DNA from: Bradyrhizobium tropiciagri
GTDB lineage: Bacteria > Pseudomonadota > Alphaproteobacteria > Rhizobiales > Xanthobacteraceae
Reading direction: 5' to 3'
Assembly (NCBI RefSeq): GCF_018130545.1
Contig: NZ_JAFCKF010000006.1
Coordinates: 372,001 to 436,000 of the forward strand
DNA: 64,000 bases
This document shows positions 8,708 to 17,427 of this stretch, in pieces. The notes under the pieces are model-generated. The model did no database searches and had not been told where the DNA came from. It saw nothing but the letters and a program-made list of their open reading frames with translations. Position 1 is the first letter of the stretch. Every line of letters begins with the position of its first letter. The translations under genes and the position numbers were made by a program.

Positions 8708-9133
8708 TCATCGCGGCAACTCGACCAGCGGCAGCAGGCGCGAATCCGCCAGCGCTGCCGTGCGATGCCCGGTGCCGGCGAGATAGGCCTCGGCCACCGC
8801 GAAGGCGAGGAAGGCACCGCGGCTCTTCTGCCGGATCAGCATCGCGCGGTCCCAACGCTCGCCCTCGGGCCCGATCAGGAACGCGCCGGCTTCAGCCATC
8901 AACAGGATGTCGCCGCCGCTCTTCCGCAGATGCGGCAGCGTGTGCGCGACATATCGGTCGTAGGCCTCCGCACCCGTGATCGGCTGCGATGGGGTGAGCT
9001 CAGGGTTTTGCGAATAGTCGGCGATCTCGCGGAAGCGGAGCAAATTGAGCATCACCAGCTCGCCCATGATCTCACGCTGGGCGAAGTCGCGCCCGGCATT
9101 CCAGGTCGGTTCGAGATAGCAGGCGGTGTCCAT
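8708..9133 (-). CDS. DUF1330-type small protein
   Basis: A protein of about 141 residues with the dimeric alpha/beta-barrel pattern of DUF1330: VMLNLLRFR, then GAEAYDRYVAHTLPHLRKSGG, LLMAEAGAFLIG, and WDRAMLIRQKSRGAFLAF. No catalytic role is known. ATG codons at 9148 and 9133 are both available; GGGACGA precedes the second, which I prefer. It converges on the GST gene (8 bases apart) and is divergent from the GIY-YIG gene across another CCCGGG-site region. Confidence 0.75.
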   Translation of the reverse strand: MDTACYLEPTWNAGRDFAQREIMGELVMLNLLRFREIADYSQNPELTPSQPITGAEAYDRYVAHTLPHLRKSGGDILLMAEAGAFLIGPEGERWDRAMLIRQKSRGAFLAFAVAEAYLAGTGHRTAALADSRLLPLVELPR

Positions 9134-9169
9134 TGTCGGTCGTCCCATCGGGGTTCGGATGGCGCCGTT

Positions 9170-9209
9170 TTACCCGGGCATAATTGCCTTGTCAATAATA
9201 CCCGGATAT
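9170..9209. promoter_or_regulatory. Two TACCCGG sites between DUF1330 and GIY-YIG genes
   Basis: TTACCCGGGCATAAT begins at 9170 and AATACCCGGATATAA at about 9197, two direct copies 28 bases apart in the divergent promoter region. The first is identical over 11 bases to the minus-strand site at 7931-7941. They lie 37 bases from one start codon and about 31 from the other, as expected for operators. Confidence 0.55.
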
Positions 9210-9240
9210 AAATGGTGCGACCGTGATAACAGGAGCCGCC

Positions 9241-9576
9241 ATGAAGACCGAGGACCGCAAGCAAGCCATCGCCGACTACAAGAAGCGCGCAAGCGCAGCC
9301 GGCGTGTTCGCGATCCGCTGCCGCGCCACCGGCGAGGTCTGGGTCGGGCAGGCACTCGATCTGGAAAAAATCCAGAACCGCATCTGGTTCACGCTGCGGA
9401 TGGGCAGTCATCGCAATGCCGAGCTGCAACGCGCCTGGACGGCGCATGGCGCAGACAGTCTCTCGCTCGACACGCTGGAGCGGATCGAGGACGAAGAGCT
9501 CGCTTATGTGCGCGATGCGCTGCTCAAGGAACGCGTGCAGCACTGGCGCACGGAGCTGAAGGCGTTCGCGGTCTAG
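9241..9576 (+). CDS. GIY-YIG nuclease-like family protein
   Basis: A 111-residue protein with the compact layout of small GIY-YIG proteins: GVFAIRCRATGEVWVGQALDLEK in place of the GIY/YIG strands, then the WFTLRMGSHRNAELQRAW helix and DTLERIEDEE, which may supply the acidic metal ligand. The canonical GIY and YIG triads are replaced (GVF and WVG), so nuclease activity is doubtful. A good AGGAG site precedes the ATG at 9241. It is divergent from the DUF1330 gene. Confidence 0.7.
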   Translation: MKTEDRKQAIADYKKRASAAGVFAIRCRATGEVWVGQALDLEKIQNRIWFTLRMGSHRNAELQRAWTAHGADSLSLDTLERIEDEELAYVRDALLKERVQHWRTELKAFAV

Positions 9577-9577
9577 C

Positions 9578-10453
9578 TTAGTGTGACGGCAGCGCCTGCA
9601 CGGTGACCTCGGGTGGCGGCACGTCGTCGTCGGGTACGAAGAAGTCCGACATCAGCGGCACCGAGGGATCGACCCGATAGCGCTCGAAGTCGCGCACGCC
9701 ATTGGCATAGAGCACCTTGTCGTCGATGCAGAAATGCCCGGTGAATTCGCGCGATGGCCGGGTGATGATCGCATAGGCCGCATCGCCCATGATCTCCGGC
9801 GTGCGGCTGGCGCGCATCATGGCGTCGCCGCCCAGCAAATTGCCGACCGCGGCGGTCGCGATCGTGGTGCGCGGCCACAGCGCGTTGACGGCGACGCCGG
9901 CCGGTTTCAACTCGCCCGCCAGTCCGAGCACGCACATGCTCATGCCGAACTTCGCCATCGTGTAGGCGGTCGAGTTCTCGAACCATTTCGTCTTCATGTC
10001 GAGCGGCGGTGACAGCATCAGGATGTGCGGATTCTCCGCCTTCTTCAGGTGCGGGATGCAATATTTCGACACCATGAAGGTGCCGCGGGTGTTGATCCCC
10101 ATCATCAGATCGTAGCGCTTCATGTCGGTCGCCTGCGAATTGGTCAGGCTGATCGCGCTGGCGTTGTTGACGCAGACGTCGATGCCGCCGAACTCGGCGA
10201 CGGTCTGCTCGATCGCCGCCATCACCTGGGCCTCATCCCTGATGTCGCAGATCACGGGCAACGCCTTGCCGCCGGCAGCGCGGACCTCGTCGGCGGCGGT
10301 GTAGATCGTGCCCTTCAGCTTCGGATGCGGCTCGGCGGTCTTCGCCGCGATCGCGACATTGGCGCCGTCACGCGCCGCCCGCAGCGCGATCGCGAGCCCA
10401 ATGCCGCGGCTCGCACCCGAGATGAACAGCGTCTTGCTTTTGAGCGATGTCAT
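9578..10453 (-). CDS. Short-chain dehydrogenase/reductase (HSDL2-like)
   Basis: A 291-residue NAD(P)-dependent oxidoreductase. The cofactor motif TLFISGASRGIGLAIAL is at the N-terminus, NNAS follows the third strand, and the active-site pair is the tyrosine and lysine of YTMAKFG. The RAARDGANVAIAAKT and HPKLKGTIYTAADEV segments are typical of the HSDL2-like SDR branch. I start at the ATG at 10453 because upstream codons read through a dispersed repeat. The substrate is unknown, probably a lipid or hydroxy-acyl compound. Its stop nearly abuts the convergent GIY-YIG gene. Confidence 0.85.
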   Translation of the reverse strand: MTSLKSKTLFISGASRGIGLAIALRAARDGANVAIAAKTAEPHPKLKGTIYTAADEVRAAGGKALPVICDIRDEAQVMAAIEQTVAEFGGIDVCVNNASAISLTNSQATDMKRYDLMMGINTRGTFMVSKYCIPHLKKAENPHILMLSPPLDMKTKWFENSTAYTMAKFGMSMCVLGLAGELKPAGVAVNALWPRTTIATAAVGNLLGGDAMMRASRTPEIMGDAAYAIITRPSREFTGHFCIDDKVLYANGVRDFERYRVDPSVPLMSDFFVPDDDVPPPEVTVQALPSH

Positions 10454-10486
10454 GAGAACCTCCTGTGAGGGACGCACGAGACGATG

Positions 10487-10621
10487 GCTCCCTCTCCCCC
10501 TGTGGGAGAGGGTTGGGGGTGAGGGGTATCTCTCCGCACGGCGTACGGCATGGATAGACCGCGACCCCTCACCCGGATTGCATCCGCCGATGCAATCCGG
10601 CCTCTCCCACAAGGGGAGAGG
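10487..10621. repeat. Palindromic repeat (CTCCCTCTCCCC family)
   Basis: The ends CTCCCTCTCCCCCTGTGGGA and CCTCTCCCACAAGGGGAGAG are hairpins flanking GGTGAGGGG and its inverted CCCCTCACCCGG. A close relative lies at 61921-62065. It fills the gap between the SDR and MFS genes. Confidence 0.8.
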
Positions 10622-10663
10622 CGAAGCGGAGCAAGCGGGATGGTCATCGCATCACCTCACGTC

Positions 10664-11962
10664 CTACCCATCTGCATGCAACACGCGCCCGCGCGTTTCC
10701 GGCAGCGCGTAGGCGGCGATGAAGAACACGCCATAGGCCGCCACCGCGAAGATCGCGATCGCATTGGCGAGCGTGGTCGTGGTCGAGAGCGCGCCGACCA
10801 GGAACGGAAACAGCGCGCCGACGCCACGGCCGAAATTGTAGCAAAAACCCTGGCCGGACCCGCGCAGCCGGGTCGGGTACAGCTCGGTCAGGAACGCGCC
10901 CATGCCGGAGAAATAGCCGGAGGCGAAGAAGCCGAGCGGGAAGCCCAGCACCCACAGCACCTCGTTGGACAGCGGCAGCTGGGTGTAGAGCAGCACGATC
11001 GCGATGGCGCCGATCGAGAAGATCAGGAACAGGTTGCGCCGGCCGATCCGGTCGGCGAGCCAGGCGCCGACGAGATAGCCGATGAAGGAGCCGATGATCA
11101 GCGTCGCAAGATAGCCGGTCGAGCCGACCACGGAGAGCTTGCGCTCGGTGGTGAGGAAGCGTGGCACCCAGAAGGTGATCGCGTAATAGCCGCCCTGCAT
11201 ACCGGTGCCGACCAGCGAAGCGAGCAATGTCGTCTTCAGGATCGGGCCTTGAAATATCTCCAACAGCGAGGCGGGCCCGCTGCCGGATGCCTGCTGCTGT
11301 GCCATCGTCGCTGCCGAGATCTCCGGCTCGGTGACATAGCGGCGCAGATAGAACACCAGCAGCGCCGGCAGCGCGCCGATCACGAACATCCAGCGCCAGG
11401 CGTTTTCCGGCGGGAGCACCGAGAACAGGATCGCCTGCGCCAGCACCGCAAGGCCCCAGCCGATCGCCCAGCCCGACTGCACCGAGCCGACCGCGCGACC
11501 GCGATATTGCGGCCGGATCGCCTCGCCGATCAGCACGGCGCCGGCGGCCCATTCGCCGCCGAAGCCCAAGCCCAGCAGCGCGCGGGCGATCAGCAGCTGG
11601 TCGAAATTCTGCACCACGGCGCAGACCAGCGAGAAGAACGAGAACCAGATGATGGTGAGCTGCAGCGTCTTCACCCGCCCGATCCGGTCGGAGAGATAGC
11701 CGCCGAGCCAGCCGCCCACTGCGGAGGCCAAGAGCGTCACGGTGCCCGCGAGGCCGGCGGTGCCGGCATCGACCTTCCACAGCGTGATGATGGTGCCGAT
11801 GACGAGCGGATAGATCATGAAATCCATGCCGTCGAGCGTCCAACCCGACGCGCAGGCCCAGAACGTACGCCGCTCCTGCAAGTTCATGTCGCGGTAGAAG
11901 GCGAGGAGGCTGGTGTCCTCGATCTCTGCGACTTCCATTGATTTGGATTCGGCCGTGCTCAT
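10664..11962 (-). CDS. MFS transporter (aromatic-acid/sialate-type symporter)
   Basis: A 432-residue inner-membrane carrier with 12 predicted helices. The loop 2-3 motif GGYLSDRIGRVKTL and its second-half copy GAWLADRIGRRN are the major facilitator signatures. LDGMDFMIYPLV in helix 1 and FGGEWAAGAVLIGE in helix 4-5 match the proton-coupled metabolite:H+ symporter group that takes up organic acids. The substrate is not determinable. The upstream neighbour on the same strand is ggt, about 175 bases away, so co-transcription is possible. Confidence 0.9.
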   Translation of the reverse strand: MSTAESKSMEVAEIEDTSLLAFYRDMNLQERRTFWACASGWTLDGMDFMIYPLVIGTIITLWKVDAGTAGLAGTVTLLASAVGGWLGGYLSDRIGRVKTLQLTIIWFSFFSLVCAVVQNFDQLLIARALLGLGFGGEWAAGAVLIGEAIRPQYRGRAVGSVQSGWAIGWGLAVLAQAILFSVLPPENAWRWMFVIGALPALLVFYLRRYVTEPEISAATMAQQQASGSGPASLLEIFQGPILKTTLLASLVGTGMQGGYYAITFWVPRFLTTERKLSVVGSTGYLATLIIGSFIGYLVGAWLADRIGRRNLFLIFSIGAIAIVLLYTQLPLSNEVLWVLGFPLGFFASGYFSGMGAFLTELYPTRLRGSGQGFCYNFGRGVGALFPFLVGALSTTTTLANAIAIFAVAAYGVFFIAAYALPETRGRVLHADG

Positions 11963-12088
11963 GCGCGTTCCCCGGAGAAATCTTTCACCGGCTCTTTGCG
12001 ATCCGCGGCCGGAGTTGCGCGGACCGACAATCTATCGCGATGTTGCAGGCAGGGCAAAGGCGCGCTTGCTGGCCTAGGTCTTTAGTTT

Positions 12089-12137
12089 GAGCATGATCTT
12101 TTCGGAAAACCGCTTCGCACTTTTCCGGATCAGGCTC
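12089..12137. repeat. Dispersed palindromic repeat (GAGCATGATC family)
   Basis: GAGCATGATCTTTTCGGAAA and the inverted TTTTCCGGATCAGGCTC bracket a 49-base element that runs into the ggt stop codon. Other copies or derivatives are at 21753-21802, 44497-44545, 49834-49903, 30561-30602 and, degenerate, at 31461-31502. Confidence 0.8.
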
Positions 12138-13882
12138 TAGTATCCCGCGGCCTCCGAGCCGCGCGTGCGCGGATCGGGCGCGCCGAGCAGACCGCTGGTC
12201 GTGACCACGATCGAGTTCGCGGAGGAGTAGCCGAGCGGCTCGACCAGTTTGTGGCCCTTGGCCTTCAGCTCGGCGAGCACCTCGTCGGGAAAGCCCTTCT
12301 CGATCCGGACCTCGTCGGGCAGCCATTGATGGTGCATGCGGGGCGCGGCGACCGCGGCCGCGATGTCCATCTTGTAGTCGATGATGTCGACGATGATCTG
12401 GGTCACCGCGGAGATGATGCGGCTGCCGCCGGGCGATCCGGTCACCAGCACCGGCTTGCCGTCCTTCAGCACGATGGTCGGCGACATCGACGACAGCGGC
12501 CGCTTGCCGGGTCCCGGCAGATTGGCCTCGAAGCCGACCAGGCCGAACGCGTTGGAGGCGCCGGGCGCGGCGGTGAAATCGTCGAGCTCGTTGTTGAGCA
12601 GCACACCGGTGCCGTCGGCGACGAGGCCGACGCCATAGGGGAAGTTCAGCGTGTAGGTGTTGCTGACGGCGTTACCGGCGGCATCGACCACCGAATAATG
12701 CGTGGTGTTGTCGCCCTCATGCGGCTGCTTTGCGTTGCGCACATCGGTCCAGGGCGTGGCGCGGGCAAGGTCGATGGTCGCGCGCTGCCTGGCGGCATAG
12801 TCCTTGTTGATCAGCAGCTGGGTCGGCGCCTCGACGAAGGCGGGGTCGCCGAGATAGCGGGCGCGATCGGCATAGGCACGCTTCATCGCTTCGATCATCA
12901 CATGCAGCGAGGCTGCCGAGCCCTGCTTCATGTCGGACATCTGAAAGCCCTCGAGGATGTTGAGGATCTCCAGCAGTACGACGCCGCCCGACGAGGGCTG
13001 CGGCATCGAGACGATGTCGTAGCCGCGATAGGTGCCGCGGACCGGCGTACGGATCACCGGCTGATAGGATTTCAGGTCCTCAAGCGAAAAGATGCCGCCG
13101 GCCTTTTTGATGCCGCTGACGAGCTTCCCGGCGACGGCGCCCTCGTAGAAGCCGCGTGGCCCCTGTTCGGCAATCGCAGTCAGCACGCCGGCGAGATCAC
13201 CCTGGATCAGGCGGTCGCCCTCACGCAGCGGCGTACCGTCGGCGTGCGAGAACGTCTTGGCCGAATTCGGCCAGCGCGACATGCGGCGATACATGTCGTT
13301 CAGCGTGTCCGATGTATCGTCGGTGACGATGAAGCCGTCGCGCGCCAGATCGATCGCCGGTTTGAGGATCTGCGCCAGCGTGAACTTGCCGGAGCCGTAT
13401 TTCTCCAGCGCCAGGGCAAGGCCCGCGACCGTGCCGGGCACGCCGATCGCGAGCGCGGAGTTGCGCGACTTGTCCGGATCGGGCTTGCCCTCGGCGTTGA
13501 GGAACATGTCGCGGGTCGTGGCCTGCGGCGCGGTCTCGCGATAGTCGATCGCGACATCCTCGTTGCGCGCGGCAAGATGGATCACCATGAAACCGCCGCC
13601 GCCGATATTGCCGGCGCGCGGATAGGTCACCGCCATCGCAAAGCCGGTGGCGACCGCAGCATCGACCGCATTGCCGCCCTGCCGCAAGATATCGGCGCCA
13701 ACCCGTGCCGCGAGTTTCTCCTGCGCCACCACCATGCCGTGTTCGGCGCGAACGCTGCGAGCAGTGTCAGTGGCTGATGGCTCGTAGGCGCGGCGCTGCA
13801 CCTGGCCGAGGGCTGATGTCGCGATGCCGGTCACCAGGAGAGCGGCAAACAGCCGCCGCGACATCATTGCTGTCAGCGCCAT
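12137..13882 (-). CDS. ggt: Gamma-glutamyltransferase
   Basis: A 581-residue periplasmic enzyme that hydrolyses or transpeptidates glutathione and other gamma-glutamyl compounds. Residues 1-26 form a signal peptide (LLVTGIATSALGQ). The large-subunit region has GGNAVDAAVATGFAM and GNIGGGGFM. Autocleavage should occur before T393 in DNTTHYSVVD, which becomes the N-terminal nucleophile of the small subunit. The following NTYTLNFPYG, LNNELDDF and GSPGGSRI segments bind substrate. All key elements are intact and length is normal. It is divergent from the MFS gene at 13997. Confidence 0.95.
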   Translation of the reverse strand: MALTAMMSRRLFAALLVTGIATSALGQVQRRAYEPSATDTARSVRAEHGMVVAQEKLAARVGADILRQGGNAVDAAVATGFAMAVTYPRAGNIGGGGFMVIHLAARNEDVAIDYRETAPQATTRDMFLNAEGKPDPDKSRNSALAIGVPGTVAGLALALEKYGSGKFTLAQILKPAIDLARDGFIVTDDTSDTLNDMYRRMSRWPNSAKTFSHADGTPLREGDRLIQGDLAGVLTAIAEQGPRGFYEGAVAGKLVSGIKKAGGIFSLEDLKSYQPVIRTPVRGTYRGYDIVSMPQPSSGGVVLLEILNILEGFQMSDMKQGSAASLHVMIEAMKRAYADRARYLGDPAFVEAPTQLLINKDYAARQRATIDLARATPWTDVRNAKQPHEGDNTTHYSVVDAAGNAVSNTYTLNFPYGVGLVADGTGVLLNNELDDFTAAPGASNAFGLVGFEANLPGPGKRPLSSMSPTIVLKDGKPVLVTGSPGGSRIISAVTQIIVDIIDYKMDIAAAVAAPRMHHQWLPDEVRIEKGFPDEVLAELKAKGHKLVEPLGYSSANSIVVTTSGLLGAPDPRTRGSEAAGY

Positions 13883-13996
13883 CGAAATGTCCTGCCCTGT
13901 CCATCGCCGTATCAGTCAAACCGGCTCATGCTATATGGGAGCGGATTGAAGCGGCAAAAGCCTGCCTGCGGTTCGAGTTGGGGAATATCTTTCGCG

Positions 13997-15385
13997 ATGA
14001 CGGCAACACGACAGACGGGCGCCGGTGAGGCCCACACCAAGGTCTATCCGGGCCGCGCCGCCGTCGTCAGCTGGATCTTCTTCGACTGGGCCGCGCAGCC
14101 TTATTTTACGCTGATCACGACCTTCGTGTTCGCGCCCTATTTCGCGAGCTTCGTCGCGCCCGATGCCGCGAGCGGGCAGGCGCTATGGGGCTTTGCCACC
14201 GCAGCCGCAGGACTTGCGATCGCGCTGCTGTCGCCGGTGCTGGGCGCGATCGCCGATGCCAGCGGACGGCGCAAGCCATGGATCGCGGTCTTCGGCGCGC
14301 TGCTCGTGATCGGCTCGAGCGCGATGTGGATCGGCACGCCCGGCAATCCCGGCATCATCCCGATGTTGCTGCTCGCCTATGCGATCGCAAGCGTCGGCGT
14401 CGAATTCGCGACCGTGTTCAACAATGCGATGATGCCGACGCTGGTGCCGCCGGACAGGATTGGGCGGCTCTCGGGCACCGGCTGGGCCACCGGCTATGTC
14501 GGCGGCATCCTCAGCCTCGTGCTGGTGCTCGGGTTTCTCGCCGCCAATGCCGAGACCGGCAAGACGCTGTTCGGCTTCACGCCGCTGTTCGGTCTCGATC
14601 CGGTCATGCATGAAGGCGACCGCATCACCGGACCGCTGACCGGGCTGTGGTTCATCATCTTCGTGACGCCGATGTTCCTGTTCACGCCGGACTATCCGGC
14701 GAAGCGTCCGCTGCGCGAGGCGCTCGGCGAAGGCCTGCGCGAGCTCAGGGAATCATTCGCGAGCCTGCCGAAGCAGAAGTCGCTGGCGCGATTCCTGCTG
14801 GCGAACATGATCTACACCGACGGACTGGTCTCGCTGTTCGCGTTCGGCGGCATTTATGCCGCCGGCACGTTCGGCTGGGACACGATCCGGATCGGCACCT
14901 TTGGCATCATTCTCGCGATCGCGGGGACGTTCGGCGGCTGGATCGGCGGCAAGCTCGACGATCGGTTCGGGCCGAAGCGCGTGATCACCGGCAGCCTTGT
15001 GATCCTGCTATTTGCGATCGTCGTGATCCTCACCGTGAACAAGGATTCCGTCCTGTTTATCCCGGTGGCGCCGCCGGTGCCCGGCGGTCCGCTGTTCGCG
15101 GGCGCCGCCGAGCGCGCCTACATCGTGCTCGGCTGCCTGATCGGCGCGACCGGCGCGCCATTGCAGGCGGCCTCGCGCTCGCTGCTGATCCGGCTCGCGC
15201 CGAAAGATCGCATCGCGCAGTATTTCGGTTTGTTCGCGCTGACCGGAAAGGTGACGTCGTTCATCGGGCCACTGCTGATCGGCGTGATCACCGCGGCCAC
15301 CGCGAGCCAGAAGGCCGGCATGGCGGTGCTGGTGGCGTTCTTCGTGGTGGGATTGGCGCTGCTGGCGAAGGTGCGGGAACATTAA
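13997..15385 (+). CDS. UMF1-type MFS transporter
   Basis: A 462-residue membrane protein with 12 predicted helices. The start AVVSWIFFDWAAQPYFTLI matches the Atg22/UMF1 branch of the major facilitator superfamily, and GAIADASGRRKPW is the loop 2-3 motif. The ATG at 13997 follows GGGGA at suitable spacing; the frame is open further upstream but without a good start. Some family members export amino acids; the substrate here is unknown. It shares a 114-base divergent region with ggt. Confidence 0.85.
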   Translation: MTATRQTGAGEAHTKVYPGRAAVVSWIFFDWAAQPYFTLITTFVFAPYFASFVAPDAASGQALWGFATAAAGLAIALLSPVLGAIADASGRRKPWIAVFGALLVIGSSAMWIGTPGNPGIIPMLLLAYAIASVGVEFATVFNNAMMPTLVPPDRIGRLSGTGWATGYVGGILSLVLVLGFLAANAETGKTLFGFTPLFGLDPVMHEGDRITGPLTGLWFIIFVTPMFLFTPDYPAKRPLREALGEGLRELRESFASLPKQKSLARFLLANMIYTDGLVSLFAFGGIYAAGTFGWDTIRIGTFGIILAIAGTFGGWIGGKLDDRFGPKRVITGSLVILLFAIVVILTVNKDSVLFIPVAPPVPGGPLFAGAAERAYIVLGCLIGATGAPLQAASRSLLIRLAPKDRIAQYFGLFALTGKVTSFIGPLLIGVITAATASQKAGMAVLVAFFVVGLALLAKVREH

Positions 15386-15393
15386 CGACCGCC

Positions 15394-15510
15394 GTCGTCC
15401 CGGCGAAGGCCGGGACCCATACCGCGTGATCCATCGAAGGCGCGCTGGGGTTAGTCGCCCCTCACCAAGCAAGCCCGGTGGTTATGGGTCCCTGCTTTCG
15501 CAGGGACGAC
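15394..15510. repeat. Palindromic repeat (GTCGTCCC family, second copy)
   Basis: GTCGTCCCGGCGAAGGCCGG at the left and TTATGGGTCCCTGCTTTCGC to GGGACGAC at the right are imperfect inverted ends related to the element at 3885-4006. It separates the convergent MFS and purH genes and may terminate both. Confidence 0.8.
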
Positions 15511-15521
15511 ATCCAGATGGA

Positions 15522-17114
15522 TCAGTGCCGGAAATGCCGCACGCCGGTGAACACCATGGCGATGCCGTGCTCGTCGGCGGCCTTGATCACCTCATCGTCG
15601 CGCATCGAGCCGCCGGGCTGGATCACGGCGGTGGCGCCGGCCTCGATGCAGGCTAGCATGCCGTCGGCGAACGGGAAGAACGCATCCGATGCGACCACCG
15701 AGCCCTTGGTCAGCGGCTCGGCGAGCTTCAGCTCGGCCGCCGCATCCAGCGCCTTGCGGGCGGCGATGCGCGCGGAATCGACCCGGCTCATCTGGCCGGC
15801 GCCGATGCCGACGGTCGCGAGATCCTTGGCATAGATGATGGTGTTCGACTTGACGTGCTTGGCAACCCGGAAGGCGAATTTGAGATCGCGCAGCTCGGCG
15901 TCGGTCGGCGCACGCTTGGTCGCGACCTTCAGGTTCATGTCCTCGATCACGGCATTGTCGCGGCTCTGCACCAGCAGGCCACCGGCGACGGTCTTGGCCG
16001 TGAGCCCGACTGCGCGCGCGTTCGGCAGGCCGCCGGCGAGCAGGAGGCGCAAATTGCGCCGGCCGGCGATGATCGCAATCGCCTCCTCGGTCGCGTCGGG
16101 CGCGATGATCACTTCGGTGAAGATGCCGATGATGGCGCGCGCAGCATCCGCATCGAGCGTGCGGTTGACCGCGATGATGCCGCCATAGGCCGAGGTCGAA
16201 TCGCAGGCCAGCGCGCGGGCATAGGCCGTCGCGAGATCCGGGCCTTCGGCGACGCCGCAGGGATTGGCGTGCTTGACGATGACGCAGGCCGCGGTGCGCT
16301 GCGGATCGAACTCGCCGACGCATTCATAGGCCGCGTCGGTGTCGTTGATGTTGTTGTAGGACAGTTCCTTGCCCTGCAGCTGGCGCGCGGTCGCAACACC
16401 CGGCCGCTTCTCCGGCGTGGCGTAGAAGGCCGCGGTCTGGTGCGGGTTCTCGCCATAGCGCAGCGACTGGATCAGCTTGCCGCCGAAGGCGCGGAAGTCC
16501 GGCGCCTTGGTGTCGAGCTGCACCGCGAACCAGTTCGAGATCGCGGCGTCATAGGCCGCGGTGCGGGCATAGGCCTTGGCGGCGAGCCGGCGGCGCAGGC
16601 CAAGCGAGGTTGCGCCCTTGTGTGCGGCGAGCTCGTCGAGCACGGCCTGATAGTCGTTCGCCTCGACCACCACGGCGACGTCGTCATGGTTCTTGGCCGC
16701 GGCGCGGATCATCGCGGGGCCGCCGATGTCGATGTTCTCGATGCACTCCTCGAAGCCGGCACCTTTGTCGACGGTGGCCTCGAACGGATAGAGATTGACG
16801 ACCAGGAGGTCGATCGGGGCGATGCCGTGCGCGGCCATCGCGGAGGCATGTTCCTTGTTGTCGCGGATCGCGAGCAGGCCGCCATGCACCTTCGGATGCA
16901 GTGTCTTGACCCGGCCGTCCATCATCTCCGGAAAACCGGTCAGCTCGGAGACGTCCTTGACCTTCAGCCCGGCCGCCGCGATCGCCTTGGCGGTGCCGCC
17001 GGTCGAGACCAGCTCGACACCCTGGTCGGCCAGCGCCCTGGCAAAATCGATCAGTCCGGTCTTGTCGGAAACGGACAACAGAGCGCGGGTCACGCGGCGA
17101 AGCTGCTCGGTCAT
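15522..17114 (-). CDS. purH: Bifunctional AICAR formyltransferase/IMP cyclohydrolase
   Basis: A 530-residue enzyme for the last two steps of IMP synthesis. The N-terminal IMP cyclohydrolase domain (about 1-200) shows [43 protein letters not shown] and [11 protein letters not shown]. The C-terminal AICAR formyltransferase domain includes [14 protein letters not shown], the catalytic [19 protein letters not shown] and the terminal [24 protein letters not shown]. The ATG at 17114 gives the normal length. Upstream on the same strand lie the heparinase-like gene and rsmB, a gene order common in alphaproteobacteria. Confidence 0.97.
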   Translation of the reverse strand: MTEQLRRVTRALLSVSDKTGLIDFARALADQGVELVSTGGTAKAIAAAGLKVKDVSELTGFPEMMDGRVKTLHPKVHGGLLAIRDNKEHASAMAAHGIAPIDLLVVNLYPFEATVDKGAGFEECIENIDIGGPAMIRAAAKNHDDVAVVVEANDYQAVLDELAAHKGATSLGLRRRLAAKAYARTAAYDAAISNWFAVQLDTKAPDFRAFGGKLIQSLRYGENPHQTAAFYATPEKRPGVATARQLQGKELSYNNINDTDAAYECVGEFDPQRTAACVIVKHANPCGVAEGPDLATAYARALACDSTSAYGGIIAVNRTLDADAARAIIGIFTEVIIAPDATEEAIAIIAGRRNLRLLLAGGLPNARAVGLTAKTVAGGLLVQSRDNAVIEDMNLKVATKRAPTDAELRDLKFAFRVAKHVKSNTIIYAKDLATVGIGAGQMSRVDSARIAARKALDAAAELKLAEPLTKGSVVASDAFFPFADGMLACIEAGATAVIQPGGSMRDDEVIKAADEHGIAMVFTGVRHFRH

Positions 17115-17270
17115 ATCGGAAAATCCCTGGCTGTTAAGGCAGCCGGGTAGCATGGTTTTGGGCGCTATGAAACCGGTGCTCAGGACCGATTCCCCTGAAA
17201 ATGGCGATGATCTGGGTTGAATGCCCGGCTCCCTGCCCGTCGTTATCGTCCGGGCAGCATATCTATCCCC

Positions 17271-17405
17271 GTCATCCTGAGGTGCGAGCCTCTTCGGCGA
17301 GCCTCGAAGGATCGACGGCCATCGGCCGGGCCGATTCATCCTTCGAGTGCTCGCAAGGGCCCGCACCTCCAGCGACAAAGGCGAAGCCTTTGCGCGGGGA
17401 TGACG
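17271..17405. repeat. Palindromic repeat (GTCATCCTGAGG family)
   Basis: GTCATCCTGAGGTGCGAGCC at the left and the terminal GATGACGG at the right form outer ends; inside, CTCGAAGGATCGACGGCC is inverted as TTCATCCTTCGAGTG. It occupies most of the 313-base gap between the heparinase-like gene and purH, which otherwise shows no gene. Confidence 0.75.
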
Positions 17406-17427
17406 GTTCAGATAGCGTGACAGTGCC

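Noticed and set aside
10487-10621. CRISPR-like repeated short sequences in intergenic palindromes
   Set aside because: The repeats are paired inverted arms, not regularly spaced direct repeats, and no cas gene is present.
17115-17270. Possible purine-sensing riboswitch upstream of purH
   Set aside because: I could not fold a recognisable ZTP or purine riboswitch core; the hairpins present belong to a dispersed repeat or lack conserved core bases.
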